Source of the DNA: Pseudovirgaria hyperparasitica
Lineage: Eukaryota; Ascomycota; Dothideomycetes; Acrospermales; Acrospermaceae
NCBI RefSeq assembly: GCF_010093815.1
Contig: NW_022985551.1
Span: 316,832-380,831 of the forward strand
DNA: 64,000 nucleotides
Direction of reading: 5' to 3'
The translations under genes were made by a program, and so were the position numbers. How positions within the stretch are numbered: the stretch's first letter is position 1; every line of letters begins with the position of its first letter. Below are positions 1 to 12,542 of this stretch, one piece after another. The notes beneath the pieces are model-generated. The model was not told the origin of the DNA. It did not search any database and worked only from the letters and a program-made list of their open reading frames with translations.

Positions 1-357
1 TGGGACAGTGCCGTTACCATTGCTATTTGTAGATCTTCTGGAGGAAGCAGAAGGACAAGGTCTATGACGTGAGCCATGCTTCGAAACATGAGAGTGCGTT
101 GAACTAATCGAATTATGTGCAGTGTGGCTCCGACGATTGCTTTGCCTTGGCAGAGGAGGCAAACGCGAGTTCCCAGAAAAGGTGCCCAGATCTCCCAGCT
201 CTGTTGAAGTTTTGAGCATACTCATCACTCCAGCACCACCGGGCACTGAATCCGTTTTTGGTCCATGGGACTTCGCAAAACCGCGGCTGTTCGTAGATGT
301 GGTTGACGTTCGACTTGTCCTCCCGCTGACGTTAGGATCCCTATCCGTGAGGGGCAT
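1..357 (-). CDS. 5' part of a Ser/Thr/Arg-rich protein, runs off left edge
   Basis: An open frame on the minus strand starts at the ATG at 357-355 and stays open to base 1, giving 119 codons without a stop. The visible N-terminus begins MPLTDRDPNVSGRTSRTSTT and is rich in Ser, Thr, Arg and His, so it is probably disordered. A denser patch near residues 42-62 (VMSMLKTSTELGDLGTFSGN) is followed by a proline motif LPPLPRQ and an SRHRPCPSASSRRSTNSNGN run. I do not recognise the family from this piece. The long opening with protein-like composition is the only evidence. No signal peptide or membrane segment is visible. The gene's remainder lies outside the window. Confidence 0.6.
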   Translation of the reverse strand, partial: MPLTDRDPNVSGRTSRTSTTSTNSRGFAKSHGPKTDSVPGGAGVMSMLKTSTELGDLGTFSGNSRLPPLPRQSNRRSHTAHNSISSTHSHVSKHGSRHRPCPSASSRRSTNSNGNGTVP

Positions 358-1251
358 GGCCTATCGTGAGCGAAAGAAGCTCATGAGAATGCGAACGGGG
401 TGAGGAAGGCAATATTCGAGAGAAAAGCTGTAGAGTTGGGGTGACAGATAATGGGTAAAGTGAACGAGAGTCGACAGCAAGAGTAGAAGATGATGGATTT
501 CCAAAACAAAATGCTGGGGACGAGTCGAGCTCTGGACGAAAGAGTTGTTGTTGTAGGAAGGAAGACAAAGAGTGGAGAGAAGCTGAACTATTGTTGACAA
601 AGTGTACAAGCGCTCTTGCTCACCAAAGGCATAGGACGCTCATGTCTATAGCGCATGCATGACAAGAGCGACAGCGCGACGAATAGTAGACAGTACCTAC
701 TTCATCCATGAACTTCCTCCACCCAGGGCGACTTTCACAGTCCTTGGTAGCCTTGATAGATTCACACCCGGTGGCCATAGGTATGGAAAGTGTCAGCATG
801 AATACGCGCCTACCTTAACTTCGTCCAGGTCGTGAGTCTCACGAGCATTAAAATGATAGGAGTCTCAGACTTTGACTCATGATGCGGTGTCTGTTAGTGC
901 AAGCGTAAACCACTACTGTGGTGCCTGCCCATCCATATTCATGGCTACTACATATGAGAGATATCTGTACATACATCGACAATAGTGTGAGACATGTTGT
1001 GTAGACAAAAGATTGTTCTATACCTGTGATTACAGGGCGCAGTGATGTTCTGCTCGTCGGCATATTCTGACATTATGAAACTGAAGTAGTTTTGGTTACT
1101 GCGCTTCTACCAAGGCAGATCCGATTGCAAATGACCCCAAAGAACGCCAAGACTGGGTATTAGTATATATGAGATAGCGAGTGGGCGTCGTGATTCGTAA
1201 GAGGTCTTGACAGGCCGCGTTTCACGTGAACGCGGTCCGACGCATTGTCGT
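358..1251. other. intergenic, no gene seen
   Basis: This stretch lies between the start of the left-edge gene and the 3' end of the next minus-strand gene. Only short overlapping frames on both strands are present and none resembles a protein. It should hold the promoter of the left-edge gene and the 3' UTR of the neighbour. Confidence 0.5.
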
Positions 1252-3183
1252 TCATCGCTTGAAAGGATTTCGAAACATACATCGCAGGCGTCCGTGAGAA
1301 GGCTTATTCTGATGACTCTTCTGACTTTGGCGACTCTGTCTTCCAGAAGGCGCGGCGCTATCGTGCCGTGGAAACGACGTCATGGGAAAGCATTCTGACG
1401 ATATCGTGTTCGGAGACTGCTCCATGAGCGTCCACAATGGAATGTGCTTTGATACACTCGCTGGGGCAGTACTTGGACGGGTGCTAGGGCCTGACACAGA
1501 CGTGACACCGCCTAACGATGCAGCCTTTGATTTTTTGTGTTTGACGAAGCGCGAAGACTCGTCATATTGACGTGCGACAAGTTCCTGGCTTGGTGATGGT
1601 TCCTCATAAGTTTGCGGTGGGGGGACGCTTCGAAAGAATGCAGCGAGCTCGGCAGTCGATTCTGCTCGCTGCTTATCACGAGGTTGGAGTTTGCCTAAGC
1701 CGGTGTTCTTGTAAGGTTTCGGACGGACTCTAGCATTGGCATTTGCATTTGAGGCGCCGCGCGCAGGAGTGCTATCGGCATTCATGACTTGCCGCAACGG
1801 CGTGGAAGGGGAGGAAACGGCGATTTCTGCTTTGCTGGGTAGAGCTGGAAGCGGTTTTTCCTTACGTCCCGACGAGGTACGCCCGGACGAGGACCGTGAG
1901 GTCGAGCTTCGCGACGACGACGTACGGCTTTGCTGCTTATGGCTTTGCTACGTCGCATTAGAACAGCGTGACATGCGTGCCAGGAGACGGTATCGTATTG
2001 TACCGTAGACAAGATTGAAGATGAGGCATATACTCGTGATTGCACGATAATGAAAGATTAGACATACCATCGTGCGTCTGGCTGCGGCAGCACAACGCTT
2101 CTCAAACTCATTCACGCACAGAGCACATCGCTGCAACATTTTTCCAAGCTTTCTAGCCTTCTCTTGAAGAATTTTCACGTTGTTTTCCCAAATGCCCGTG
2201 TTCTTACGCATAGCAACATAGATGTCCCATTGTTCTCTGCTGTCACGTGTCCATTCTGCGCCAATTCTTTCCAGATATGTGCTAAACACCAGATTTGCCT
2301 CTTGTAGCTTAGCAAGGTCTGCCGTGTAATCAGTCATCATTTGCGAGTATGCCTTGATGAGAGCGTCTATGCGGATATTGCCTTCCAGAGTTTGTGTCCT
2401 GTACTTCCGGTCGGTAAGAAGATTATCGAAAACGGCAACATGCTGTAAGGGTAGTGCCAGATTTCGATATAGGTCTGATACTTCCTTCAATGACTGATCA
2501 AAATCGCCGTTGACGCGCTCCAGAAAACTGTCTAATTCCTGGACGAAACCACTGAGGATGTTGGATACCTCAGGCACAGACTGTGCTATTGACTGACAGA
2601 GAAGGTGCACGCCAAATATGACCTGCGACATAATCTTCATTATGGGATGATGCTTGGACTCTGAGTCGGACGTCCACTGTGCATTGTATGAGACGTTTCC
2701 AGCACCGCCTTTCTGATTCAGTATCAAAGATCGACGAGATCTGCCCTTGAATTTATCTGGATTCGTCTCTCTGTAGTTTGAACAGTCCTCCTTCTTCCCA
2801 GCGTCCAGCATAGACTCTTCGAAGGGGCCTTGCAATTCGATCAGAGGATGGGTAGGGAAATGCGAAGGGACGCGCGATGTTTCGACGTATATTTTTTCGT
2901 CCGAGTAGTATGGTTTGTCGCGATTGGCATCCGAACCAGAGCTTGCTTTATTTGCGTTGGGAACGCTATGGAGAGCACCATTCTCGACATTTTGTATAGG
3001 ACACAACACAGGCGCAGTGGCTAAGTTAGATCGACTTCGAATTGCGAGTTCGTGTACTGGTATCTTGCCGGTTGGTTTAGACAGTTTCATTGACGGTAGT
3101 GGCCCGCCAACATGAGGAGTGAAATTCGAAGGATCAGAGCTATGTCTGTCGCTCAGAGTCAGGATTGACATTGGCATAGCCAT
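1252..3183 (-). CDS. unrecognised two-exon protein with helical middle and Pro/Ser-rich tail
   Basis: Exon 1 is 3183-2068 and exon 2 about 1932-1252, giving about 598 residues. The donor is GTATGT right after an ATG codon and the acceptor is CAG before CAAAGCCG; a second AG three codons upstream is also in frame. The frame is open further up to 3219, but only with non-ATG starts, so I chose the ATG at 3183. Residues ~1-170 are low in structure. Residues ~175-370 are a long charged helical stretch with a hydrophobic entry (KIMSQVIFGVHLLCQSIAQS) and look like a helical bundle or coiled coil. Exon 2 opens with an SRTSSSRSSTSRSSSGR run, then EKPLPALPSKAEIAVSSPST, then a basic tail ending NPFKR. 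I do not know the family. The LPALP motif resembles an SH3-binding site, but that is only inference. No signal peptide is seen. Confidence 0.65.
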
Positions 3184-6100
3184 GTCGACTCTGGCCCAAG
3201 GACACCCCGCAAGGCTCACGACCTTCGACCCCGAGGCACCAACGCCTCAAGGCCGACGATGTTTGACAGATCTATGGGAAGGACGGTGTGTTGCAAATGC
3301 TGTGGCTATGCGACAGTACACTCCAAAGAGACAGCGTGTTGTGGTCTAGGTGAGGAGATGGTAGGGCTTTCGAAGGACAGCAAAAGCAGACGAAGGACAG
3401 GGATTGCGGCGCCAGCTTTCTGCATGGTGTTGTGTTGGTTTCTGTGGGGTGGATGATCGAGCGGCGCGAGAAGATGCGGAGATGACCAGGCGTTCCCGCC
3501 GCGACAGCAGGACTATGTAGTCGGAGCGAACGTAGCAGGACAGAAGGGAACGGTAAATGAAGAGGATGAAGAAGAAGAAGAAGTAGAAGGGCAGATCAAT
3601 GAGGAGGGAAAGTAACGAAGATTTGAGGCGCGCTGGGACAGAAGCACAAGCAAACGCTGAGAGGAGAAACAAGGCCAAAAGGTTTCTTCTCCGCCTACAG
3701 GAGGATGAGGAGGAGTAGGGAAGGGCAGGGAGCAGCAGTGATGAGGAGTGAGGAGGAGCGTGCTTGGGGTGCTTTTGGGGTGCTTTTGGGGTGCTTTTGG
3801 GGTGCTTTGGTGGCTTTGGTGCTTGTCTGCAAGGTTTTGGCTGCTTCGTGCTGATGGGATCAGCGGCCCAAGGAGCTTTTGCGCTTATTAGCGCCCGCCA
3901 TTGACCCCCGACGCCTGCAAAAATCTCCCCCTCGCTGTCCTCCTCCCCACCTGTAACCACCCTCCCCCCGTCACAACCAACCAGTCATTTACGCCGCACC
4001 CCTGGCTTCTTCTCCCGCGTCTTGAGCTTGTTTGTCGTTCTACTTCTGATTACGTATGATGACCTTACGAGACGTCCTCCATGATGCATGTCGTTGAGGT
4101 CGGCGTCGTCGCGTAGCTGAAAGACGACGTCGATGACGGTGACGACAACGATGACAAGAACAACACGCCTTTTCTATGGCAATGAGAACGTTGAGTACTG
4201 CTACCGTGCTTTACATTCTTCCCGATGCCTTAATCTCGGGGCTCGTCTCTGTCGAGATGAAGCCCAATCTCGCGAAGCTACTGCTCATCTGCTTCAGCTG
4301 TCAATTTCCTCGCAGAGAAGAATCGATCAATCTCCTATAGGTCCCTTGCCTTATGGCCATCTACCAGCTATCGATCCTGGAAACAATCAGCATGTATCAA
4401 GAAATGACTGGTCCTAGCGCTAGCATCATAGACATGGAGCGGACCGACGGATGACGGCTTTGCGGGCGATCAACAAGTTACAAGACCACGATCCTCTATG
4501 CCAGTGCCATCGATGCTGTGAAACAGACGAACTGATGTCTTCCATGACGCTACCGTCAGTGGCGAGGTGGTGTCGGTTGGGTACAATAACACGGCGAGAC
4601 ACACTCCGTTACACAGGACTTAATAACGCAGATGCTGACACTTCAGTCAGAGTTGTAGCATGCCCTTCCATCCAGCGCCAGACATGTGGCACTCACTCCC
4701 TGTTCATTGTGCTCGATGGCTTGCTCCAATCAACGCCTGTGATGTGCTCTGCCAGCGTACACCCTTGAAACACAAAGCATAAGTTACACTTCGTCAGAGT
4801 GATAGAAGACGAGCTACTTTGAGCACTGCGATAGCATCGCAGTTGAAACATGGGACGAATACGAGAGGCGATCTGTCGGCATCCATCTTCAATGTGTCGG
4901 TCGGCTCTCCAACACATACCTCAGAGGTCCTTTGATGTCAATCATACCTAGACTCGGCTCGATTGGGAAGCCTTGATGCGCAAGTCGCAGTCGGCAACTC
5001 AAACGTCCTAACACCAAGCTCTTAATACGCGTTCCAGAAGCAGGCCTCATAGCACCAACGCTCTCAACAGAACTCAATACACTCCTTTACGATCATCGTC
5101 CTGCCATACGAACCGAATGCAGACAGACCGCTTTCTAGGCGTCACGTAATCTACATCAGGTTTGTTTCTTGAGTATGGAATGTTGCGCACTAGCTGCCCC
5201 TCTCCAAGTCCAGTCCCTGATAGGACAGTTGCCTGAGTGTAGAATCACAGATGCACGTTCTCGCGGCACATCAAACAACCTCGTAAGTTTATCCAAATGG
5301 TCTGTTCTCAAGCCTGCGATTCATCGACATACCAATTCTTCGGCCCAATGCTCCTTGCTCTCGGCATTCGAGTAGTCTATATGATACGCAAGCTTAACAA
5401 CCAGCGAGACTCCAATTCACCCACACAGCCACACAGTGGAGTATATGGTTCTCGTTTTTCCCTTCCATTCTCTGAAAATCTGACTCTGAATCAGATAACA
5501 TGGTCCAGCATCTACGATACGCATCTACCCACCCCCAGCCAGATCCACATCAGGTCAAAGTCAAATCTGTTACTGCACGGTCCAACAACAAGGACAATTA
5601 CAGGGGTTCACTTGCCGAGTCTGCAGGTCATGGTGATTAAGCTCGCCGCACTACCGGCATTTGCACATCTTCGCGACAACCAGCAATAAGAGAAGACTCT
5701 AGTCCATTCATCTTGTTGCATAGTAAGCTCGTGTGGGCCTTCCACCATGAACCACGTTCCACAACTCCAGACTTCGCTGACAGTGCAGTTCATCGCACAG
5801 CAGCGGGGACGTTCCCCATCAAAGAAGTCTGCTCCTGATTTTCAGACCCCGAGCCACTACATTCTGGATATGAAAACAAGAACAAGAAGTCTCCCACTAT
5901 GATCGCATGTATCGTGAAACAATGGTAATAGGGCCCCATGAAACGCGCATTAAATACTGAACGTTGAAACAATAGTTGACGTGTGGCGCAGCTAGTGGGA
6001 CAGTGGTGGCGGCTCATGGCTTTTAGGCGAGATAGCCGCGAGCTCGGATGCTAGTGTGGTTCGTGTATGTGGCTCGTGTGAGAACTGGGTTAAAAGTATG

Positions 6101-6696
6101 CTCGGACTGTGTCTATTCGAAACAGTCACCACAGATTTAGCTTTCCTATACCTTCTAAACTACCCGAAGAAAATGAAGCTACAGAGATCAGTGTAGCTGA
6201 CCTTTTTTAAACCCTTCGAGCGGCTCACTTCCCACGAACTGTTTGCTTTGATAATGACGCACAGAATGCATCTGCTATAGGTATAATTATTGGATAGTCA
6301 CGTGAATACTTACGTAATGTCTTAATCATCCATGCTTGGCAGTGCACACTTCTTTAGGACAGATTATCATCACGGACAACTGCATTAGCACCAATTGAAG
6401 ACTCATTGAGAGTATTTCCATCTCCCCTGCTCTATGACAGATCCTCCGGTAGACGATATAACACCCTCTGAGTACTGCACTCGGCAGCATCGATCCTTCG
6501 CATTCCCGTTCTCATCAAAACCGGCTAACACGGAGGGCATATAGGACTGCGTGCGGAGGTTCGACCAAAAGTTTCAAGGAAATTATCAATAGGACTTTGT
6601 GGTCTTCGTAACAGGTCATTGCAACAGTAATACGAAGGCCAGACATCCAGCATAGCTTGATACGAGATAAGTCTTCGAAGGTAAGAGGAAAGTTTC
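3184..6696. other. 3.5-kb intergenic stretch
   Basis: No convincing gene was found here. The left part (to about 4,000) is pyrimidine-rich on the minus strand and probably holds the promoter and 5' UTR of the gene ending at 1252. It includes the short repeat listed separately. From 4,100 to 6,500 only short mixed-frame openings of 60-130 codons occur, with no family resemblance on either strand. Confidence 0.45.
3760..3820. repeat. 11-bp tandem repeat (TGCTTTTGGGG)
   Basis: About four to five copies of TGCTTTTGGGG stand head to tail, with the outer copies degenerate (TGCTTGGGG, TGCTTTGG). On the minus strand one frame reads as Lys/Pro/His repeats, which is a by-product of the repeat. It lies in the presumed 5' UTR or promoter of the minus-strand gene below it. 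Confidence 0.75.
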
Positions 6697-8483
6697 TTAG
6701 ATTTCCAGAGCATACCGCTTGGACAGCTCAGCTTCATATGCCTTTTCGTTGAGTTTCCTTGATATTTCCCCTTTCGTCGTCCGTATCAGGTCTCTGCCCG
6801 GTTTCGTGAACAAAACCAGTCCTCGTGTGAGTCGCACGAGTTCCGAGCACGTGTCATTAGTCTTCTGGATAGTCGGCCAAAGGAGGCGTATCCGCTCCAT
6901 CTCGTCAGTGCCATCCTCCCCTCTCCACTGCACGAGTAGGAACGGCCTCATCCGATTGCTGCCTCCTACCAGCACTCCTGCCACATTCGGATGGCTTGCG
7001 ATTTGTGCTTCCAGGTCTGACGCAACGAGGCTTTTGCCATGTGCAAACACGATCAGATCATCTGTCCGTCCGGCACATTTCCATCTACCCGGTCTGTCTG
7101 GATGCGAAATGAACAGGTCCTTTGTGGGAAACTCCTGGAGTTCGGGGTACAGCTTGAAGACCTGTTGCCAGCGCTGTAGCTCTGGCCTTTGCACAAAGAC
7201 GGCCTCGTACAGGTTCCCGGAAACGGGACGGAACTCCATGCCCATGCCCGGGCGAAAACTGAACCATTCCCAATCTTCGTCATCGTCCACGCCGAGGAAG
7301 TAAGCGCCGGCTTCGGTAGAGCCCATGGCTGGCTTGACTTTCACGTGGTTCTGGAGCTTTCGACCAGTCTCCACATTCATGGGCGCGCCGGCAAAGTACA
7401 GGAAATCGAGGCTTCCGAGAGCTTTCAGACCAGTGGGCGTTGCAGCTATATCGGTGATGAGTGAAGGCGGCATCATTGCGCATTGGACGTGCCCGTGCCG
7501 CAAGATTTCGCTCACAAGCTCTGGAGAGGCTGGTCCAGGGGTCGTTGGTCCGACGACAAGAACACCATTCATGAAGAAGGTGAATTGGAGTGCTATGGTC
7601 ATGCCCACAAACTATGTCCTGTCAGACCAGATGCGAAAGATGAGTCAAAGTGAGGTTCGATGGACTGACATGTAATGCTGGCAGCGGCGTGTACCACCGT
7701 CTATCTCGGTAATGTTGATTCGACACTGCTGCGCCTTTCGCGTCGTCCATGAGCTCGGCGGCATCAAGTGAGGTCATCATCTCGTGCGTGTAGGTCACCA
7801 ACCGTGGCACTCCTGGTAGCGAGTCGTGTTAGCTTATACGCGACGCAAGCAGGTCCAAGAATTTACCTGTTGTGCCAGATGTATGGAAGATCATCCAGGG
7901 GTCATTCTTTGCTTGATCCCAAGATCTGTCCCAGAAAACTGGTGTAGCTGGCTCATCCTGGAGCCACGATTCCAGCTGAGGAACTTGGAGGATCACCGCA
8001 CCATTTCCAGAAAGTTCAACAGCTTCGCTGACGAGGCTATGGAATGTTGCATCGTGCAAGAAGATCTTGCAGTGCGACGATCGAACAAGATGGGAAAGGG
8101 CGCTCTTAGCAACGAATGGCGAAGGGAGCAACAGCTGGCAAAGTGGTCAGACCGTCTCGCATACCTTCTTTTCATAAGTCTGATTGTACCTTTGCTCGAA
8201 TATGCGCGACTGCCAATGCCAGAATTGGATACCGCAAATCTTTCGGCCCGGCGTACGCGAGCGTCTCGAAGACATCTTCGAGTTGAATATGAGCCTGAAG
8301 CCAGTGTGTCGCGTGACTGACAGCATTCAGCAGCGACTTGTACGTGACATCGCGAAAGCCTTTTGCAAGATCGTTGTCATCTATGGGCACAGATGCCCAC
8401 GCACGTGATGGGTCGTATTGTGCTATATCATGTAGGGTTGTGACGAGGAGACGCGACCCAGGATCACGGCTAATTACAGGCAT
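6697..8483 (-). CDS. stand-alone adenylation (ANL) enzyme, NRPS-like A domain only
   Basis: Four exons (8483-8190, 8134-7867, 7812-7670, 7611-6697) join in frame through introns of 55, 54 and 58 bp to give 539 residues. Adenylation core motifs are in order: SGTTG near 184-188 (phosphate loop), GSTEAG near 332-337, GRTDDLI near 416-422 and KGEISRK near 515-521, which carries the Lys expected to catalyse adenylation. The N-terminus resembles the start of fungal NRPS-like / carboxylate-reductase-type proteins. Such enzymes activate a carboxylic acid as acyl-AMP. In the usual fungal NRPS-like protein a carrier domain and a reductase or thioesterase follow; here the frame stops 18 residues after the last A motif. 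I saw no carrier motif downstream, so it is either a true A-only enzyme or a truncated one. Substrate unknown. Phenylalanine ammonia-lyase is encoded about 4 kb away. Confidence 0.85.
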
Positions 8484-9746
8484 CGAGAAGGAATTCGGTG
8501 GCGTGACGGTGTGTAATGATATATGTTATATTGACGATATCTCTCGGCATTCTCTTTTGGTGTACCTGCAGGAAGGATTGAAGACATGTAGGGTTACTAT
8601 TTAGCTATTAATGAAATTTCCATCGCACAGACGCTGGTGCGAAAAACTTCATAGTGACATACCTATCCACGGCGGCAAACAAGCAATCTAAGCAACCATT
8701 CGTGTCAGTCAGCGGAATCAGTCAGCAATCGCGAGTTGCTCTTGCGAATGTAGCCTCGATGCGCTTGTTTGGATAGAAAGTGGTCGTGAATTGTCGGACC
8801 CGACGACTCGGTTGTTGGACAGATAGCATCCCGGCTTATGTACTATGGCCTATGCATCGAGGTGGAGTGCATCACGGATGATTCCGAATAGGTCACATGA
8901 TCGGATACGGCAAACATCATTTCTCCTGAGAGATTCTTCACTCGTTTGTGTATCTATACCTGTTCAGCGTCCTCCACACAACTTCAGCAGGTAGCAAGCA
9001 CGGATGATCTAGCATGTCTTAATCACTTGACGTGGCATTCACAGTGCGACTTCATCAAGGTATTCAATTACGAAGAATACGAAGTAACATCTCTGTTATT
9101 CGTGTACCATGTGCCATAACGTAGGTGATTGGAGGCTAGACTCGGCACTACTGATCCTGGCCTGAATGTACATCTCCACCGGGAGTCCACGTGCTAAAAA
9201 ACCCTGGGTAGAGCTCCGGCTCAACGGCTGCTCAATGCGATTGACCAGCATGTCAACCTCCAGCCAGCGATCCGCATTCATCACATCTTGACAAACATTG
9301 GTCGTTGCTTGTTTGTACTCTGGTTGGCCGAAGGTAAGACGTACCAATCTTTGGACTCGGACTCTTTTCGTGCCTGGCTGCCGGAATTTCCGGGCTCCTC
9401 TCCAGGCTCCTGATTCTGCTCAACAAAGTCAAGAAAGAAAATGTTGGTGCCTCCGAGGCTGGTTATACCACTTGTAGCTGTACAGTACCATAACACTCCA
9501 TATAATGTGTCGTCATCATTACCCGAGCCTGGTCATCTTCCGGGTGGAGTAGTGGAACAACTTCGTTGCCGACGATCATGTTCCGCACATGGGACTCGGA
9601 ACGTGGAACGTCTATGGAAGATCCGAAGAACCATGTGGCTGGACGTACAGAGCTTCTACCTCACTCAGTCCTCTGCACTCTGCGCGCTACGAAGGTACCG
9701 ACCGATGTTTCAGAGCCTGTGCCGAATCTACGAGCTGCCACGACGT
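8484..9746. other. intergenic, no clear gene
   Basis: This is the region upstream of the adenylation gene. Short frames of 65-83 codons on the minus strand (9,096-9,347 and 9,281-9,496) and overlapping plus-strand frames at 9,441-9,990 show no family resemblance. It may include eroded sequence belonging to the relic just to the right. Confidence 0.4.
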
Positions 9747-10250
9747 TCAGGAGATCCGTGCACACCTAGGTTGCATTTTGAGGCCCATGCATGCATGCAT
9801 GTCGATTCTACATCCGTTCTTCTCCAATGCAGCAGACACCAATTTCGCAATTCTTTGCTGGAGATGCCATAAAGGGGGAATATCAACACTCAGCCTTTCG
9901 TCTCTTTGGCCAAGTAGTGCTCCAGCGATGCGCCAGGTCGCGCACAGGGACTCAACATTCTGGTATAGGAGAAATGCCAGTGCGTCGTGATAGACCCACC
10001 TCACCACAAAATCCTCCACGCTCGGGATCGTATCCAATACCGCTGAGGATCATGGCATACCATGTCGTCAAAGCAGGTTCTCGTAATTGGAAAATGTACT
10101 CACCCCTGGGCTCACGACTCGTGGGATGATTCCAAATCGAGATCCACCCCCACGCCGTGGAATGCGGTGGAGAAAACTTGAATATCCCAACTTTACGGAC
10201 TGGGCTCCGCACACAACGTTGAAGACGGATACGGATTGAGGTCCAGCCTT
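9747..10250 (-). pseudogene. possible relic of a fungal transcription-factor domain
   Basis: A stretch ending at a good donor (GTGAGT at about 10,110) can be joined across a 61-bp intron to a frame running to 9,747. The second part (VRWVYHDALAFLLYQNVESL) recalls the YHDxL segment of the fungal-specific transcription-factor C-terminal domain (Fungal_trans_2). The upstream part carries CGAQSVKLGYSSF, loosely like the segment before it. No Zn2Cys6 cluster, no convincing start and no continuation are seen, so a full gene cannot be built. It may be an eroded regulator or simply a chance frame. Confidence 0.22.
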
Positions 10251-10266
10251 TTGCGGCTCTCATCAT

Positions 10267-10882
10267 TTCCTCTCTCGCCCATGCTCAAGCCATAGCTTCG
10301 GCTCAATTCAACTAATTTGGGACAAGAACAAGATATTCACAACTACGACACTCGTAGGTCTTTGTGAACCGTGTTGTGTGAGATTGAGCTGAGCTTGTTT
10401 CAAGCTCACACGTTATGTCAGGTGAGGACAAAGCTGTTATTATGATTTCTGACCTTTATTTTACTCCTAATGCTCAAAGAAGATATCGGAAGGCTGTGCA
10501 CTGAAGACAGACTTGTCTTGATTAAGAGTTTCACGTTTCAGGTCTTGTTGCTTGTGCATGTCACCACTGCGTATGCTTAAAAGCTATATCCATGCCATAT
10601 GGCCCGTACCTTATCTGACAGCTCGAGTCAGATCACATGCGATCGAACAGCCTTTTTGACTCCACCGCATACCCAAAAGTCTGATTATCCCCGCTCTAAG
10701 GAATTTTTCCTTGGACTTTGCTGGATTCGTGGGTAACCCCATTGTACGTTTGTTGGAACCGCACACTTTTTCGTACAGGCTTGTCCCTTTCTACCGGTAC
10801 CGAAGCTGGTCGAGCATCACGAAAACCATAATAACAACAACCACGACAACGACATCGATCCAACTACAATACACAAACTACG
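10267..10882. other. promoter region of the PTH11-like gene
   Basis: No gene was seen. The last 100 bases before the ATG at 10,883 are CA/AC-rich (ACGAAAACCATAATAACAAC and similar), as is common for fungal 5' UTRs. I could not assign specific sites. Confidence 0.4.
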
Positions 10883-12208
10883 ATGTCCAAAACCTACACG
10901 CCGGAGTTTCTGGCCCAAAATAGTGGCGAGGACCTGATCGCTTGCGCTACTATTTTCATCATACTCAACACCACCTTTGTGGGACTGCGGTTCTACGCGA
11001 GATTTACGAAGCAGACCTCACTAGGACTCGACGACTATGTGATTGCCTTTGCATGGGTTGCGAATATCGGATTATGCGTGCTCGCAATAAGTGAGTAGCC
11101 TCTATACTCGCACTCCCATTCCAATGCTTCATATCCTGATCTTCAGCACAGCCATGGTCCCGATAGCCGGCGTTGGTCGCCACGCAGCATACATCCACAA
11201 AGCGCACCCGGAGAAGATAATGTCATGGGCGAAATCGATATACGCCCTCGAATGGCTGTACCTGCCCGCCGTCGCCCTGCCAAAGGTCTCCATCCTGCTC
11301 ATGTACCTGCGCATCTTCCCGTACGGCTGGGTCAAAGTCTCGACCAAGATCCTCATCTTCGTCGTGCTTGCAAACTGGTTCGCCTACCTGATCGTCTCGT
11401 CGCTGCAGTGCATCCCCGTCGAGTTTCAGTGGGACAAGTCGATCGAGGGCGGCCGCTGCTTCGACCAGGTGACGTTCTATAAGACGGTCAATATCCCGAC
11501 GATTGTTACGGACGTGATCATGCTTCTGCTTCCTATCCAGCCGGTGCTGGGTCTGAATGCGTCCGTGACGCGGAAGGTGGCGCTTTGCTTTATTTTTCTT
11601 GCTGGCAGTGTGTAAGTCAACCTAATGACACCGACATCCCAAGCACTCGAAAAGTGCAAGTGCAACAATACTGACCGTCCACGCCAGAGGTTCCGTCGCC
11701 GCATGCATGCGCATGGCCGCCTTCTTCCACACAAACGCCTTCACAGATAACACCTGTAAGTTCCCCCTGCCTCCCCTTCCCTTTCCCCCCCCTCAATCCT
11801 CTTCAAACACGCCCCTAACTCCCACCCACAGGGGCCTCCGTCGAACTCGTCGGCTGGTCCGTCGCCGAACCAGGCATGTACCTCACCGCCGCCTGCCTCA
11901 TGTGCCTCCGCCCACTCCTCATCCGCCTCGGCCGCAAACTGCACCTCACCCGATTCATGTCCAAGCACAGCGTGTCGGCAAACTCGGCGACCAACCACAT
12001 GCGCACACCGCCGTCCGCGCGCTCCAAGACTACGACCACGGACGTGGACTTGGACATGGATATGGATGATGATGATGACGACGATACGTATGCGCTGCAT
12101 GAGCGGTTGGGGTCGGCGGATAGTAGGGCGGAGATTGGGGGTGGGGGTGTGGCGCCCGGGACGGCGAGGACGGTGGAGGGGAAGATGGTGGGCGAGGGTC
12201 GGTTTTGA
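10883..12208 (+). CDS. PTH11-like seven-helix membrane protein (rhodopsin domain)
   Basis: Four exons (10883-11090, 11152-11611, 11688-11755, 11832-12208) with introns of 61, 76 and 76 bp give 370 residues. Hydrophobic helices alternate with loops in the pattern of the fungal rhodopsin-domain / PTH11-related family. Examples are FIILNTTFVGLRFYARF, the YVIAFAWVANIGLCVLA helix, a WLYLPAVALPKVSILLMYLR segment and the IPTIVTDVIMLLLPIQPVLG helix with the usual D and P. The C-terminal cytosolic tail is polar, with a run of Asp (MDMDDDDDDD near 313-322). No CFEM domain precedes the helices. The family sits in the plasma membrane and some members act in surface sensing; the ligand here is unknown. 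It converges with the phenylalanine ammonia-lyase gene, 334 bp away. Confidence 0.85.
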
Positions 12209-12542
12209 TATCGGGTTTGTGTATGAGGTTTGCATGCTGTTATGGATGAGATGAGGATTGGGTTTGTTGGTCGGTCGGTCGCGAGCATTCATTAGAGCGC
12301 TTGGAATGCGCGATGTGTGGGTGGGTGGGTGTAATGTTATTGTCTGCGGGCAGGCAGATGGCACACTGCGTGCATGCGTATGTACGTACATACGCGGCAG
12401 CTCACGACGGCCAAGCAAGAAGAAAACCATGACGAATAAACAGTCTATGGATGTATCTTTAGACCCAATCTAATATAGATACCCCCCCAGATCGCCCAAA
12501 ACGCCCTTGCAGAAGAACCGCAACAGTCGCCGGCAAGAAAAA
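12209..12542. other. shared 3' region between convergent genes
   Basis: No gene was seen. It holds the 3' UTRs of the PTH11-like and ammonia-lyase genes. A short inverted motif around 12,367-12,392 (GCATGCGTATGTACGTACATACGC) is the only structure noted. Confidence 0.45.

Noticed and set aside
3346-3960. 204-codon minus-strand frame with Lys/Pro/His and poly-Phe runs
   Set aside because: Its sequence follows the 11-bp repeat and pyrimidine-rich leader; it has no domain look and fits a 5' UTR better.
6525-6737. Possible extra exon continuing the adenylation enzyme downstream
   Set aside because: A donor-like GTATGC exists near the stop, but no carrier-domain motif (GGDSL-like) follows in any frame.
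11741-12430. 229-codon minus-strand frame over the PTH11-like gene
   Set aside because: It is the shadow of the last exon and 3' UTR of a well supported plus-strand gene.
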